DNA of 64,000 nt from Symbiodinium natans (GCA_905221605.1 CAJNDS010002170.1:372001-436000), one strand, 5' to 3'. Shown: positions 25,881-41,040, counted from the stretch's first letter. Made by a program: numbers and translations. Notes: generated from the sequence alone by a model not told the origin.

Positions 25881-26140
25881 TTATATTTATATTTATATAT
25901 ATATATTTCTATTTATATTTCTATTTCTATTTATATTGATATTTATATTTATATTTACAATTATATTGCGTTTTATGTTTTTTGTATACAGATATAGATA
26001 TAGACATAGATATAGATATAGATATAGATATATAGACACATATACACATATACGCATATGCATATACACTTTTACACTTATACACTTATCCATGTACATA
26101 TACATACACATACACATATGCATATACATATACATATACA
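25881..26140. repeat. AT-rich microsatellite right of unit 2
   Basis: TTTATA, ATAGAT and ATACAC(ATAC) repeats, about 260 bp, directly after TACC. Confidence 0.9.
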
Positions 26141-26685
26141 CATGCACCCGTGAGCGAGGCACGCGGTAGAACAGCAATTCAAACATGCCCGTGGGCGAGC
26201 CACGCGGGTATATAACAGCGGTTCAACAACCGGAAAACATGGTTTGAAAAATGGAAACGCGTTTAAACAGAAAATGGCCCACGTGAAAATTTCAAAAACG
26301 CCACGTGGGGCATTTATACATACTTAGCGAGGATTTTTCACAACTGTCAAATCATTGTATATCAGTTCATAAACACTTACCATGCGCATGAAAAGTAAGG
26401 TAATGAAATGCTCTTACTATGCGTGTGAGAAGTAATGAATGCTCTAAATGATCACCAACATTTGCAATTGCCCATGCATCTGTAGTTTACTGGCAAGTAT
26501 GTCGTGCGTTTATAAACCCACTTGGCATGCTTGCAACTTGGATAATCAGGTTTATCAATCAGGTTGTATTTGACACAACCAAACTTCATCGAAGTTATAA
26601 GCCTTATGCGCCTATTGACTCTTTTGGGCACTTGCTCGCGACAATTCCTGTTGTTACTCAAATCAAAGCTTCGGTGATCTCCCAG
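26141..26685. other. Spacer before the kinase exons
   Basis: A short duplication (CCCGTGAGCGAGGCACGCGG and CCCGTGGGCGAGCCACGCGG, 26147-26206) and CACGTGG palindromes are present. No N-terminal kinase exon (Gly-rich loop or VAIK lysine) could be found here. Confidence 0.4.
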
Positions 26686-28315
26686 GTCTACGTCGCCATG
26701 GAAAAGTGCCTTGGCGACCTTGCGCAAACGCGGGTGGAGGACGAGGTCCAGCTGTGGAACTACGCCGTTGTCCTATAGCTCTCTTGAAACCTGACCCGTC
26801 GTCTTTCCTTGTTTCTCCGAGGCTGGGCAGCTCCTGCAGGCGGTGTGCCATTTGCACACCTTGGGCTACCTGCACCGGGACATCAAGCCCGAAAATGTCC
26901 TCAGAGTCGAGGGCAAGTCTGGGCCTGGGGGAGCTCCACCAAAAGGTGCACCCCAGTACGGTCCAGCATCTAAGGCTCAAACTGGCCGACTTCGGCTGCA
27001 GGTGCCGTTCCACAAGCACCTGCGCCGACATGGCCCGGGCTTCAGCTTGTTGCACGTGTTGTTGCACTCTCCTTTTTTGCAGAGGCGAAGTCCGAAACAA
27101 GGAAGCAAAAGGGCAACTGCCGTCAGCCCAAACCTTATACCAGAAAGAATGTGGCGGGGAGAGGGGCCGGTGTGGTTCGGGGGCCCTTTCAAAGGGCTTG
27201 CAGTTCCACGGATCAGCAGGGATTCGCGTGTGGTTGTGGGGCTTCTTCAATGAAAGGGCTACCGCTCCACAGGTCGGCAGAGGATCGCGTGTGGCTGCCG
27301 GGGGGGGGGGGGGCTGTGTCGGGAAAAGTGGTGTTTAGGGGTGGAGCGGGCTCTCTCCTTCTACAGGTGGTGTTCTGGGGGTCGGAGGTGGGGTCGGGGG
27401 GTGCGGGGGGGTTTCTGTATGGGTGGGGGTGGGGGGCGTGGGCTGTGTTCTAAACACCTCGGCAGGTCGCGTGTGGTTCCGGGGCCCTTTCAAAGGCCTC
27501 CCATTCCACAGGTCGGCAGGGACTCGTGCGTGGTTGCGGAGCTCTTTCAATCAAAGCGCTACCACTCCACAAAAGACAAAGGTCGGATCACATATTTCAC
27601 GTGTGGTTCCGAGGCCCTTGCAAAAGGCTTCCCTTTCACAGCTCTGAAGGCATAGAAAGAATTCTAAAGGTAGGCAAGCCTTGCATGGACTCTGGATGGG
27701 CGGCGAGATGGATTTCGAAACCCTTGCAGAAAGTGGCATTGTGGGCACCCCCAGCCTACAACAAAAAAGAGTGGAAGTGGCAAGCCCGAAAGTGCGAATG
27801 CGGAAACTGAGCGGCACATCCAAAACCGCCGTAAACCTCCTAGGCAGAAAGAACGCGCAGCAATATTTAACAAAAACGATAAGAAGAACAAGGGCCGCGC
27901 TCAGGGTGGTGATGTCCGCTACATGCCCAGGGAGGTGCTGCGGGCGTCGCCTTCTACGGTCATGGACTCGGGCTACTACAGGGCCTGTTGTGAGAAATTG
28001 CGGGCACGCGTCGCGGACAGGAAGGTCACGACGCCTGGGGTGTGGGGGCAGTCTGCTGGATCCTACTTGGATTCAGCTGGCTCCCCCGTGCCCGCGCAGC
28101 ACTGGACGTGCTCACGGGCATTTCCGCCGCGGACTTTTGTCAAGGCGGGTGAGCCGCAGTTGGCTCAACCTTGGACTCGCAAGATGTCAGTAACTCTCAG
28201 CCAATTCTTCGCAGCTCCGGGCATCGTCCGCGGGCTCTTGGAGAAGGAGCTGGAAGACCGTTTGCAACCCAGCAGTCTGAGCTTTGAGAACGAGATTCAG
28301 AGAATTTCAGAGTAG
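26686..28315 (+). CDS. Protein kinase, C-terminal catalytic lobe (5' exons not found)
   Basis: Exons 26686-26766, 26822-26905, 26946-27001, 27082-27103, 27905-27971, 28025-28069, 28100-28144 and 28215-28315 sum to 501 nt (166 residues plus tag). Kinase landmarks in order: hinge VYVAMEKCLGDL; catalytic loop YLHRDIKPENVL (HRD Asp and Asn present); LKLADFG (metal-binding Asp); RYMPREVL in place of the usual APE; HDAWGVGAVCWILL (subdomain IX); and a last helix LLEKELEDRLQPSS with the RL/RP arginine. Donors: GT (26767, 26906, 27002), GC (27104, 27972, 28145), GA (28070). The 30-nt gap 28070-28099 keeps the frame and may be coding. The fourth exon is 22 nt. The 27104-27904 intron is filled with repeats. 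The N lobe (Gly loop, Lys, Glu) is not seen; it may lie beyond the repeat units upstream or be lost, so activity is uncertain. Substrate unknown. Confidence 0.8.
27170..27650. repeat. Repeats in the kinase intron, related to the 30.8-32.4 kb array
   Basis: Four to five units with GTGTGGTTCCGGGGCCCTTT, CAAAGGGCT and TTCCACAGGTCGGCAG. The same phrase GTGTGGTTCCGGGGCC is the core of the minisatellite at 30770-32450. A G tract (27299-27314) and a GGTGGGGG stretch (27360-27450) lie inside. Confidence 0.8.
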
Positions 28316-28329
28316 TTACTCCCCAAACA

Positions 28330-28830
28330 CAAACCCTACCAGCATGCAGGGAGGCAACGCGCGAAGGGAGGGATGTGCGACAAACCGCTAGGGCCCTCAC
28401 AAAGCCCTAGGGAGGGGACGTGTGACAAACCTCTATAGGAGCCTCACCAAAGGGGCCACGCGACAAACTTCTAGGACCATCACCAAGCCCTACCCTACAA
28501 GCGCGAAGAGAGGTGACATGCGACAAACCCGCAGGGCCCTCATCAAACATACGGGCACGAAGAGAGGGGACATGCGACACTGGAGAGAAGCAACATTCGG
28601 AAAACAGGGGCAACAGTCAGCAAAACAGGCGTCGAAAACAGGGACGCAACAGTCGCAAACGACCACGGCCAGAGTCAACAACACCCAGGCAGCAATTCAA
28701 AAACACCAGCGCAACAGTCAGCAAACCCAGAGCAGATCAGAACCGCTGGTAAACACGAGCCCGTGCGTCAGAAAGCACGAAACAGCTCAGAGTCGCAAAC
28801 ACGAAAGCCGCAAGTCAACAAACATGGCTT
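28330..28830. repeat. Two short tandem repeat fields
   Basis: 28350-28590: about five ~50-60-bp copies with GCGCGAAGAGAGG, ACATGCGACAAAC and AGGGCCCTCA. 28600-28830: shorter copies with AACAGTCAGCAAA/AACAGTCGCAAAC. Open frames there are repeat-driven. Confidence 0.75.
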
Positions 28831-28904
28831 GTTCTTTCAGTCAGTCAATCTCATTACTCTGCATAGCTGAGTGAAGTCTACACTCATAAGAATCCAGCCT
28901 TTTC

Positions 28905-29110
28905 TTCAGGAAAAGCCGTACTTTCCTTACATTTTGGACAGATTTTCTGTGATTTTCCTTAGGTTGTTTTTTCATAGGGAAAGCCCTATTTTCTTTACAT
29001 TTTGGACGGATTTCCTGTCATTTCCCTTAGGTTTTCCTTGGTTTTTCCTAGGGAAAACCCTATTTTCCTTACATTTTGGACAGATATCCTGTCATTTCCT
29101 TGAGGAGGTG
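28905..29110. repeat. ~70-bp tandem repeat, three copies
   Basis: Three copies of a unit with CCTTACATTTTGGACAGAT, TTTCCTGTCATTTCC and TTAGG; AT-rich. Confidence 0.85.
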
Positions 29111-29204
29111 ACAGATTTTCTACACTTAGCCGAGCCAAAAGGACGTCACACTGTCACACCTTAACCTCATGTCTGGTGACCGAAGCCCTTGACGCTTCGC
29201 CCAG

Positions 29205-33049
<3,845 letters not shown>

Positions 33050-33289
33050 TGATGATCCTGTCCTTCGCGCAAGCTTCATTTTCCTTTCATATTGCAAAGG
33101 CTAAGTTCGGTATCCGAGCTGCTACGTCGACTGCTCACCCTACCTTTATCTAAGGGGCAGCATGTTCATCCAAGGGTAAGGTCTCCCTTGGGAAGCTGCG
33201 CAAGAACTGGAAGGAACCTGGCTTGCTCACAGGTCGTCCAAGCACACGCCGTTACATTGCGAGCGCCCAGGGGGCCCGATAATTACAAT

Positions 33290-34125
33290 TGCCCCACTTG
33301 CCCCACTTGCCTTTCTGGAAGAGCTAATTGATGTTGCCCCACTTGCCCCACTTGCCCCACTTGGTGGCCCGGAAAAGCTAGTTGATGTTGCCCCACCCCA
33401 GGAAATCTCTGCTGCTTGGGGAAGTGGGGCAAGTGGGGCAAGCGGGGCAAGCAGTGCAAGCGCTGCAAGCGGCGCAAGTGGGGAATGGAATGAGGGGAGA
33501 AGATAAGAAGAGCACGAACAAGACAAATTATCCTGGCGGGAAACCATGGCGCGGGAAGGAAAGTGCTGAGGAAACACGACAAGTCTGCCTCAAAGACAGC
33601 CCTATGTTGAGGCAGACTTGTCAGGCCACAGGGGGGAACCATTTTGGGGGGAAGGAGTAGGGAGGGGGGGGGAGAGACAAACAAGAAAGGTTTTATAACC
33701 CAGGGAGGCACAACAAGTCCGCCTCTAAAAAGCCCGATTTGAGGCAGACTTCTCAGGCCGTAAAGGAACCCGTTTTGGGGGAGAGAAGAAAGAGAGGGGA
33801 AGAGGGGGGGGGCTGGGGGGTGAGGGGAAGGAGGGGGGGGGGGGGAATTGGGAGGGAGTGGGGAGGTTGGAGGGGCTGCCCACTGGCCCCACTTGCCCCA
33901 CTTGCCTCACTTGCCTCACTTGCCTCACTTAGGGTGGGCTGGTGGGGAGAGGGGCGAAGGGTGTGTCGGGGCGGGGAAGTCAGGGGAGCGGAGGAGGCAA
34001 GTGGGGCAAGTGGGGCAAGTGGGGCAAGTGGCAGAAATCACTTAGCGGTTAAGGCAGGGCAAGTGGGGCAAGTGGGTTTTCGGTAAGGAACCAAAGCAAC
34101 TGGGGCAAGCGGGGCAAGTGGCAGG
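33290..34125. repeat. Inverted arrays of the nonamer GCAAGTGGG
   Basis: Units read CCCACTTGC at 33293-33365 and 33882-33930, and GCAAGTGGG at 33419-33480 and 33996-34120. Between them are G-rich tracts and a duplicated phrase (GAGGCAGACTT.TCAGGCC near 33610 and 33743). Opposite orientations could fold into long stems. No gene is supported. Confidence 0.88.
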
Positions 34126-34202
34126 CTTCAGTTAGCGGTCCCCGTTTGCACGCGCACTGCGCCGTTACTTCTGTTTGATCTTTTGGGTTGCTTTTCGGGA
34201 CC

Positions 34203-35126
34203 ATGAGATCGATCTATGTGGATGACATTCGAAAGCAGAGAGTGATTGCTTTTTTGTGGCAGTGTCGCAAGATTGGTGCTTCAGAGGATGCAGAAGAAAC
34301 TTCAGAGAAGCAGGAGGAGGAAGTGGAGGCCGGTCTTCAGCGTCGCCCCTTTTTGTTATCCTACCGCAACGAGGTGTAGGCAGCTCCTGTCGTGAAGGGG
34401 TACGACCCGAAGCAACCAGTCTTCTTCCATCGTTAGCATGCGTTACTTTGGATAAGCGGGCAAGTTTTTCATTTAGGAATCCTGGGTTAGACTCACCTAA
34501 CAGATTAAGAGCCTTGGCTTTACCGACTGAGCATGCGGAGCTAGTTTTCCAAAGGTGTCAGACAGCAGCTGCAGGAGGGATACGCAGATGCATCGAGGGC
34601 AAGGGCACAAGTAGTGACATGAGGAGTGGATGCACCCTCATGGGGCACCCACGTACCGATGAGATCTTGGAATGTCGGAGATGCGAATATGATGGGTGCA
34701 AGTGGGGATGCAGGCGATGTGCGGTTCGAAGTGGTCGGACATAATCTTCACTTACCATTATGTAATTAATGCCCCCCTTCCCCAACGTGAACAGGAGTGC
34801 CAGCCACAGCGGGGGGCCGAGTTTGAGAGAAGTCGGATAAGTTAACCAGGGGATTCCATGCCACTTCAAAAAGTCGTACAAGCACCTGCCGAACTCCATG
34901 GTCTTCACCTGGAAGGTTGCGCGAACCGGTACTCTTGGGCCAAAGCGTCCGAGGTGCACCGCCTGAAGTGCAGGATACTGCAGGATATTGCAGGATAGAC
35001 GTTCATCAATCGGTGGCAGCGAGGACTCTTCAGAGTTTCTGTCCCCAAGCACTTTGCTATTCCTCCTGTGCCGTTGCAAGAACTTGGTTCCAAGACTGCG
35101 CAAACATCGACTCCAAAGAAATGATT
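34203..35126 (+). CDS. Unknown multi-exon gene (boundaries partly open)
   Basis: The first exon is well defined: ATG 34203 to 34373 (MRSIYVDDIRKQRVIAFLWQ..., then an acidic EETSEKQEEEVEAG stretch) with GTGTAG donor at 34374. Later coding-like blocks: about 34566-34612 (EGYADASRARAQ), about 34650-34755 (SWNVGDANMMGASGDAGDVR), 34852-34930 (LQKVVQAPAELHGLHLEGCA) and 34998-35126 (FINRWQRGLFRVSVPKHFAI, stop tga). Their joins are not resolved. No family is recognised; the minus strand over the same part also stays open but looks less gene-like. Confidence 0.4.
34475..34543 (-). pseudogene. Degenerate tRNA-Lys(CTT)-like sequence
   Basis: Read on the minus strand it has GCTCAGTCGGTAAAGC (the D-arm/A-box of tRNA-Lys) and, nine bases on, GCTCTTAATCT (anticodon loop with CTT), at the right spacing. 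The T arm is poor: the B-box position reads GAGTCTAACCC. The anticodon stem has mismatches. So it is either a decayed tRNA or the head of a tRNA-derived SINE. A covariance-model search would decide. Confidence 0.35.
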
Positions 35127-35709
35127 TAGGAATGCTAGCAGATCACCCGCCTTTTCAAGCGCCAGGTGGTGAGCGCCGAAAGGAGGCTCGTGAGCGGAGT
35201 GCGCACGTTGTTTATGTGGAATCTTCATAGGGTAATGCCGCAAATACCGTTTTGGGTTCAGAGTTGGATGAAGCAGGTCATGGCTTGGTGATTGGCGCGG
35301 GTGGATGGGTGACAGTGCTGTGCATGGGCATCCAGTCTGTGAGTGTGCGAGAGCGCTTCGACCCATTTTGCTTTTGCCAGGATATGCTGCAAGAGAAGCC
35401 AGAGCTGCCCGGACCTGATGTCTGTCACCTTTGGTGAAAACTCTTTCTAAGGGTACGCGATTCGCGTGCAAAGTATTTGTGAGGACCGTGCCGTGTAACT
35501 CCAATTGGTGTGGTTTTTGTTGTGCTACCGCGGGCTGCCCCATTCAACGTTTTTCGTGGGATCTGCTTTTCCGAGCCTGGGCGGCTGAGAATTTCAGAGT
35601 CCAGGGCCTTTATGAATCTCCAAAGAAGATTGGAATCATAAGGGGGTCTTGCGCTATCAGGTCCAGAGCGAGTAATTAGTCAGTTTCCTCACCCCATTCT
35701 GCGGACGAA
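35127..35709 (+). other. Unassigned stretch with coding-like text
   Basis: Block 35265-35435 reads LDEAGHGLVIGAGGWVTVLC...RERFDPFCFCQDM to a stop. It has no clear splice partners and no recognised family. Confidence 0.25.
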
Positions 35710-36260
35710 ATGGAGGCTCGGCTGGCCCTCTGGCCTGACCGAGGGGGCGAAGATCCTGAGTGGAGCCAAAATGGTCCCGACTTGCAGTTTCCGGACATGC
35801 TTGGGGGCGATTTGCCTGTGCATGTACTCTAAATCGGCTTCCCTCGCAGAGTCTCACAGACCAGGGTTAACATTATCGACGGCCGTGTCTGAATCTAATG
35901 GCCTTATACACAACGTGCAGGAGGTTTGGGGGAGGCGGTCCATTTGCAAAACACTTGCTCACAGAATGCAAAGGGTTCATATGTTTTTGGAAAGAAATCG
36001 TCTTGATGGCAGGATGACCTGCAAGGCCTCTACCAAGCGAGCCTTTACTAGGAGTCGCATGCAATTGAGGCACACCTTCGCTAAAGCAAGCGGGTGAGCC
36101 TCGCCTTTGATGGAACGTCCCGCTTTCAGGCATTAGCCTCGAACCTTTCGACGCTGTTGCCTTCGAAGACCTCGAAGCCTTCAAAAGTCTCCTAAGTTGG
36201 AACATCCAGAAGTTTGACCGAAACGGCCTTGCATTGATGCTTTCCTGCGTTGCAAACTGA
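35710..36260 (+). CDS. Unknown multi-exon protein; first and last exons clear
   Basis: First exon 35710-35823: ATG then EARLALWPDRGGEDPEWSQN...LQFPDMLGGDLPVH, donor GTACTC at 35824. Last exon 36130-36260: ISLEPFDAVAFEDLEAFKSL...KFDRNGLALMLSCVAN and tga. Between them are exon-like pieces at 35850-35865, about 35922-35975 (after GTGCAG) and about 36020-36060 (DDLQGLYQASLY), plus GTGAGC at 36095; these could not be joined uniquely. The frame upstream of 35710 remains open for a few codons, so the start is the first plausible ATG. No domain is recognised. Confidence 0.45.
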
Positions 36261-36365
36261 TCCCTTATCCCGAGCACTTCGTCTCCTGCAGGGCCACATT
36301 GGTGACGTCATGATGCAGTGGAGGTCTCGGATTTCGCCATGATTCTTGAACATTCAGTCTTGCCT

Positions 36366-36436
36366 AACACTAACACACGCACTAGCACTAACACGAACAC
36401 TAGCGCTTGCACTAGCACCGGCACTTGCACTAACAA
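36366..36436. repeat. Hexamer repeat ACTAGC/ACTAAC
   Basis: About 12 imperfect six-base units. The nearby stretch 36655-36705 is a CCCTTCC-type pyrimidine tract. No gene is supported between 36261 and 37395. Confidence 0.85.
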
Positions 36437-37395
36437 TTAACAATAAGAACAAATAAGAAGAAGAATAAAAGTTACGGGCAGAAACAACAACCAGACAAAC
36501 AAATACAATTGCGCATGCCTTATTACTCAACAACAAGAGCACGAAGTACCTTGCTGCTACATATCTGTTGTGCGAATTTGTTGTGCAAGTTTCAGCTGCT
36601 GCTTGCACCATCAAGCTGGCACGGCTTGTTCAACATTGGGCCTCAAGCATGCTCCCCTCCCTCCCTTCCCCTCCCTTCCCTTCCCTTCCCCTCCCACGGT
36701 GGGAGAATGTAATTTTCCTGTCGGAAGGCTGCTTGGATCACTTCGGCAGGATGTGCCGACGTTTAGCACTCACGCAAGCCCATCCAAACTCGCCGCCCCA
36801 GAACCCTTCGGAGCGCTGTGGACAGGTGGGAGAGAGCGCGTGCCAAAACCTTTCGAAATTTGAGCAGCGAGTGGCAAACACGTCATCGCCGCATGGGGTT
36901 TTTTTCATAGTTCAACCCAGGGTTTCGAGTGCGAAGAGACCAACGTTTCCGCTGGAATGACAGAAATGTCCGCGCCCATGACTTCCAGAGAATCTCAAAG
37001 TTCAGCTCCTGCACGCAGCTTGGTGTTATTGTCTTTCCGAGGTTAGCCTATAACCCTTCCTGCCAGGAAGAGGCGTATGCCGTAATCCCTTGGAGCGTTT
37101 GAACTTTGAACATGCATTTATCATTCCTGTTGTACTTGGTGCGCCACACTGGCCATGGTGACCGAGAGAGTATCCATCAGTCAGCTCCCGGCCCCAGCGA
37201 CCATTTCCACATCGTAGCCTTTGTTCCCGGCTCATTTAGGGGTCTTGGGTGGCTAGATAAGGGTTCAGAGATCAAAGCATTCAGGCTTTGACCGCAATTT
37301 GATCATCGATCCGAGTGTGGAGTTCAGGGCATGAGGTGGGGACTTAGTGACTCACGCGTTCGCTTCAATCAATCTCCTAGTCTCGCGCATGTGCC

Positions 37396-39118
37396 ATGGC
37401 AGTATCGCCTGAGCTTGCCCCGCAAACTCTCGGGCAAGTTGTCGATTTGTCTGACTATGAGCAAGAAGTTCTGCCTGATGCGCCCGGCGACGACTGGATC
37501 GTGCACATGGTAGCCAGCATGGAGCCCACCAGGCCAGAAATCATTCGAGGCGTCCCTGTGCACTGCGCTTTGCGGGGATGTGGGCAGGCGATGCGTGGGA
37601 AGCAGCGTGGACTGTACAAATTCAGCTGTGCCACAGCAGACATCGACGAGTTTTGGTCCCACAGCTGGCACACATCTGCTTGGATGAAGTTTGTCACGGC
37701 GTGGTATTTGAACTGTGGTGTCATCGCGGCTGCCTTCGGTATGGTGGGTGCCGCCCTGGGCTGCGTCCTACACGCCGTGGGGGTTTTGCCTGCCACCGTT
37801 GACAACGGTTTCTGCAAGTCGCAGTGGAGTGTTTTGCTTGGGGTGACCTTCTACTGTTTGTCCTTCATGTTCTGGCCGGTGAGGAAGCTTGTGTTCTTGG
37901 ATGTTCTCTGCATAAACCAAGAGGACGAAGGCTTGAAGAGCGAGGCTATGCTCAGCATCGGCGCAATCTTGAAGAGCTCAGCATCAATGCTTGTGTTGTG
38001 GGACCCGAGTTGGGTACAGAGACTTGGCACTCTTCGGGTTGGGCGATGGGATGTTGACTGTTTTGGGTTTCTACTTTGTTGGTAATACTGAGGCCGCCCG
38101 TGAGGCGTCTTAACTACCCTTTGCGCAGCAGGTTGACGTCGAAGCAATACCAATACCAATACCAAACCAGCCAAGGAGATTCTGGTGCGTGTTCGAGCTA
38201 GCATCGTTTCTTCGCAGCCGACCGAAAGAAGCTACGATAAGCCAGCATCTGAGTATTCGACCAAACCTCATGGGACCGGTTTTGCTGATCGGAAAGGCCG
38301 GCCTGATCGTGTTACTTGTTGCATGGCCGAACTTGTTGCAAGTGTTTGCGAGCAGCGATGCGATCCTGCTCGGTGCGATCATGGGATTGACGATATCGGC
38401 AGGCCTCCTGCCGTGTTTCCTTTGTCTTGTCTACGTTGGCCGCCGCTTCTGTTGCAGCCTGGACACCCTACAGCAGCAACTCGGCAAGTTCCAAGTCAAC
38501 GATGCGAAGTGCTATTGCTGCACCGTGAACCACGTGGACGATAAGACCGGCGAGCGCATTCCTTGCGACCGTGACATCATGATGAAATGCATCGGAATCT
38601 GGTTTGGAAGCGCGACTGACTTCGAGCACTTGGTGCGGGGACATGTCAGGACAACACTGCTTCGAGAGCTCACCAGCCCTTTTTATCTGTACCGGCAAAT
38701 CGTCATGGCCTCTAGTCCTGTGATGTGGCTGTTCTTGGATCGAGTGGCCACCCTCCTCGTGGCCGATGATGTAAGCTCTGGATTGTGTATTGTGGTTGAC
38801 GCGCTGTCATGGTGGCTAATGGCGATACCTTGCCTCGTTTTGCTTGGCGCGGCTTTGGCCTACAAACTCCGCATGAGGCAACCGCATTGCCTGACCGATT
38901 TTCTGCTCAGCCTTGCGGTGTTGTTGCCAGCAGCTGGGATGCTGGTTGCATTCGTTGCTATTTATATCACTTCCGACATGGGTTTCGTTTACTCCCTCCC
39001 TCCCCGCCCGGTTGGGAGGATCGTGGCCTCGGTTGCCTTTTTCATCGTGTCGGCGTTGCTCGCCGTGTCCGCACTGTACCTGTTCTGGAAGGCGAAGAAT
39101 CGTGCCATCTGCACGTGA
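37396..39118 (+). CDS. Polytopic membrane protein with LCINQ/WCVFEL core (dinoflagellate type)
   Basis: Exons 37396-38018 and 38176-39118 give 1566 nt, 521 residues. The 157-nt intron starts with GA (38019) and ends AAG before G; joining restores VQ/RFWCVFELASFL. N-terminal part is soluble; hydrophobic segments lie near residues 97-130 and 145-163. Then comes the conserved core FLDVLCINQED (~167-177), MLVLWDPSW (~197-206) and RFWCVFEL (209-216). The C-terminal half has about five more hydrophobic segments (for example LLIGKAGLIVLLVAWPNLL, LLGAIMGLTISAGLLPCFLC, AVLLPAAGMLVAFVAIYI). The core order (FLD..C..Q, LVLW, R.WC..EL) resembles TIR-like/NUDE-type folds of signalling proteins, a comparison made from motifs only. 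Proteins like this form large unnamed families in dinoflagellates. Role unknown; probably an integral membrane protein. Start is the first ATG. Confidence 0.85.
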
Positions 39119-39539
39119 GCGTAGGTAGGCCTCGCTGCATGTCTGGAGTCTGGAGTCTAGAGTTTCCGGCAGAGATCCGTCTTGAAGCTGCTTGACAGCA
39201 AATGCCGCTTGCTGCAGGCTGCTGATTTTTGAGAGCAGGCCCGGCCTAGACGGTACACCCTGGCACCAGCGCACCGGTGAAGCCGGACTGCAGGAGCTTT
39301 TTCTTTCAGAGGGTAGGCCGAAAAAAGCAGTCACAGGCTCCTTCGATCACGTTAAACTGTTGGGTTTTCGGTTGTGAGGCGGCGGCTGTCAAGACTCGCC
39401 GTAAGACTACGCGTGACTATGACTATATAACGCCGGGAGCACTTCGTAGTCGCCGCGTTCAGCCTGAAATACTGTCTTGTCGGCACAGTCTCGTATACCG
39501 CTGTGGTGCTTGCGTTGATGCCATGTTCTTTCGTAATTG
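39119..39539. other. 3' flank, no supported gene
   Basis: No splice-consistent exon seen. Contains a short direct repeat CTGGAGTCTGGAGTCTAGAG after the stop. Confidence 0.35.
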
Positions 39540-39925
39540 GAGGTTCGCTGCAGCACCACTACCCACTACCCGCCCTTGCCACCATCACCAACCCCTTCCC
39601 ACCATGCCCACCATTGATTTCCCACCTTCACGCACCACGACCAACACCCCTTCTCCCCAGCATTACCGACGATTTTCCCCACCATTTACTTTCCCCCTTA
39701 CGCGCCATTTACGCACCATTCCCAGCGCAACCCGCCCGAGCGCCCACCATTCCCACCATTACCGATGACCGACCATTGCCCACCATGACCAACCGTTACC
39801 CACCATTCCCACCGTTGCCCATCATCAGCCAAACTACGCGCCATCGCCCACCATTACCCACCATTCCCACCATAACACGCCATTCCCACGATTTCCCACC
39901 ATTGCCCACCACCACAATGATCCAG
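39540..39925. repeat. CCCACCATT-type minisatellite
   Basis: About 25 imperfect units of CCCACCATT / CCATTCCCA / CATTACCCA. Confidence 0.88.
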
Positions 39926-41040
39926 GCTTGGCCCAGAGCAGACGTCGCGAGTCCGGCTTTGCAAATGATCAGAATCCGAAAAAGGGGGCCGAGAAAACAA
40001 GAGGCGAGGGGGGAAAGCAACCTCGTTGGTCAACAAAACAACCTTTTAAGGGTCAACAAAAACAACCTTGGAGGTCAACAGAACCAACCTCGGGGGTCGA
40101 AAAAACACAGGGCATTGAGCAACAGCGGTCCTATGTGCCAAGATATGCGACTGAAGATGGATATGCAAACCACAACCTTAAATATGGGCTAACCTGTGGC
40201 ACAACCTTATAGCTCCCTCGGAAGTCCAAGCCCCTTGCGCGCCTTCCTGACGTCCGCGACTCGGATCATCGGGTCCTGGAAACAGGCGGGGTGGCACGTC
40301 CGGGGTTGGAGAAACTCAAAATGGCCTTGCCAAGCAGAGTGACTGCAGCCACACGGTGCCCCTCGCACAGCCAAGTCTTCGGGCCAGCGCGGCAGGAACC
40401 CGGAATGCGCAGCTGCGCAGCCCTACTCCTCAGCGGACGCTGCGGGTCTTGGGCTCAGCAGGCCCGATCGCGCGCAACTCCGCTACCAATGTCAAAACAG
40501 TTGGTCCGCGGCCGTTTCAATACAGGTAACGTCCGCGGCCGTTTCCATACAGGTAACAGCTCAAGGGCCCTACAGGGAGTGAACCAGTTAGAGCCGATAG
40601 TTAAGGCGGACGTTGGCGAAGTGCGACAAGGCTAATGCACAGGTTGGTACACTGACAGTGGGGGGGGGGGGGCAGAGGCCCACACACATGACATACTTCT
40701 TGAGGGGGAGATAGTTTGCGGCTCCTCCCACGGTCTCGCGGTGTCTGACAAACCTAGGTCGCATGCGAGGCCTCTATTACTCTATTACCTGCAAGCCCTG
40801 CGAAACAGAACCGTGCTGTGGGTGATCGTCATGTTCGTGATCGTGACAATAGCGAAAGATTGGTACTGAGGATGATAAGCAAGAGGGAGAGCACACAGCA
40901 AACCATGATTGCCACTAAACACACGGCCCAATTTTCCACCTTGATGTCAAACGGCCATGTTCGTTTTCTGCTCGACATTCTTGTGGTGTACGACACCCAA
41001 AAGTCTTGAGCACCAATTTTTAGGATTCAGGGACGCATCC
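39926..41040. other. Gene-poor stretch with short repeats
   Basis: Holds GGTCAACAAAACAACCTT-like repeats (40025-40110), a perfect-looking 27-bp tandem duplication starting GTCCGCGGCCGTTTC (40503-40556) in which each copy ends in CAGGTAAC, and a 12-G tract (40661-40672). A 114-codon frame at 40291-40635 has no supporting features. Confidence 0.45.

Noticed and set aside
35763-35774. 12-nt exact match on the minus strand to the spliced-leader core (CCATTTTGGCTC)
   Set aside because: It lies inside a clear plus-strand coding exon (EWSQNGP), so the match is explained by codons.
36354-36614. Minus-strand Ser/Ala/Val repeat frame
   Set aside because: It reads through the ACTAGC hexamer repeat and has no exon signals.
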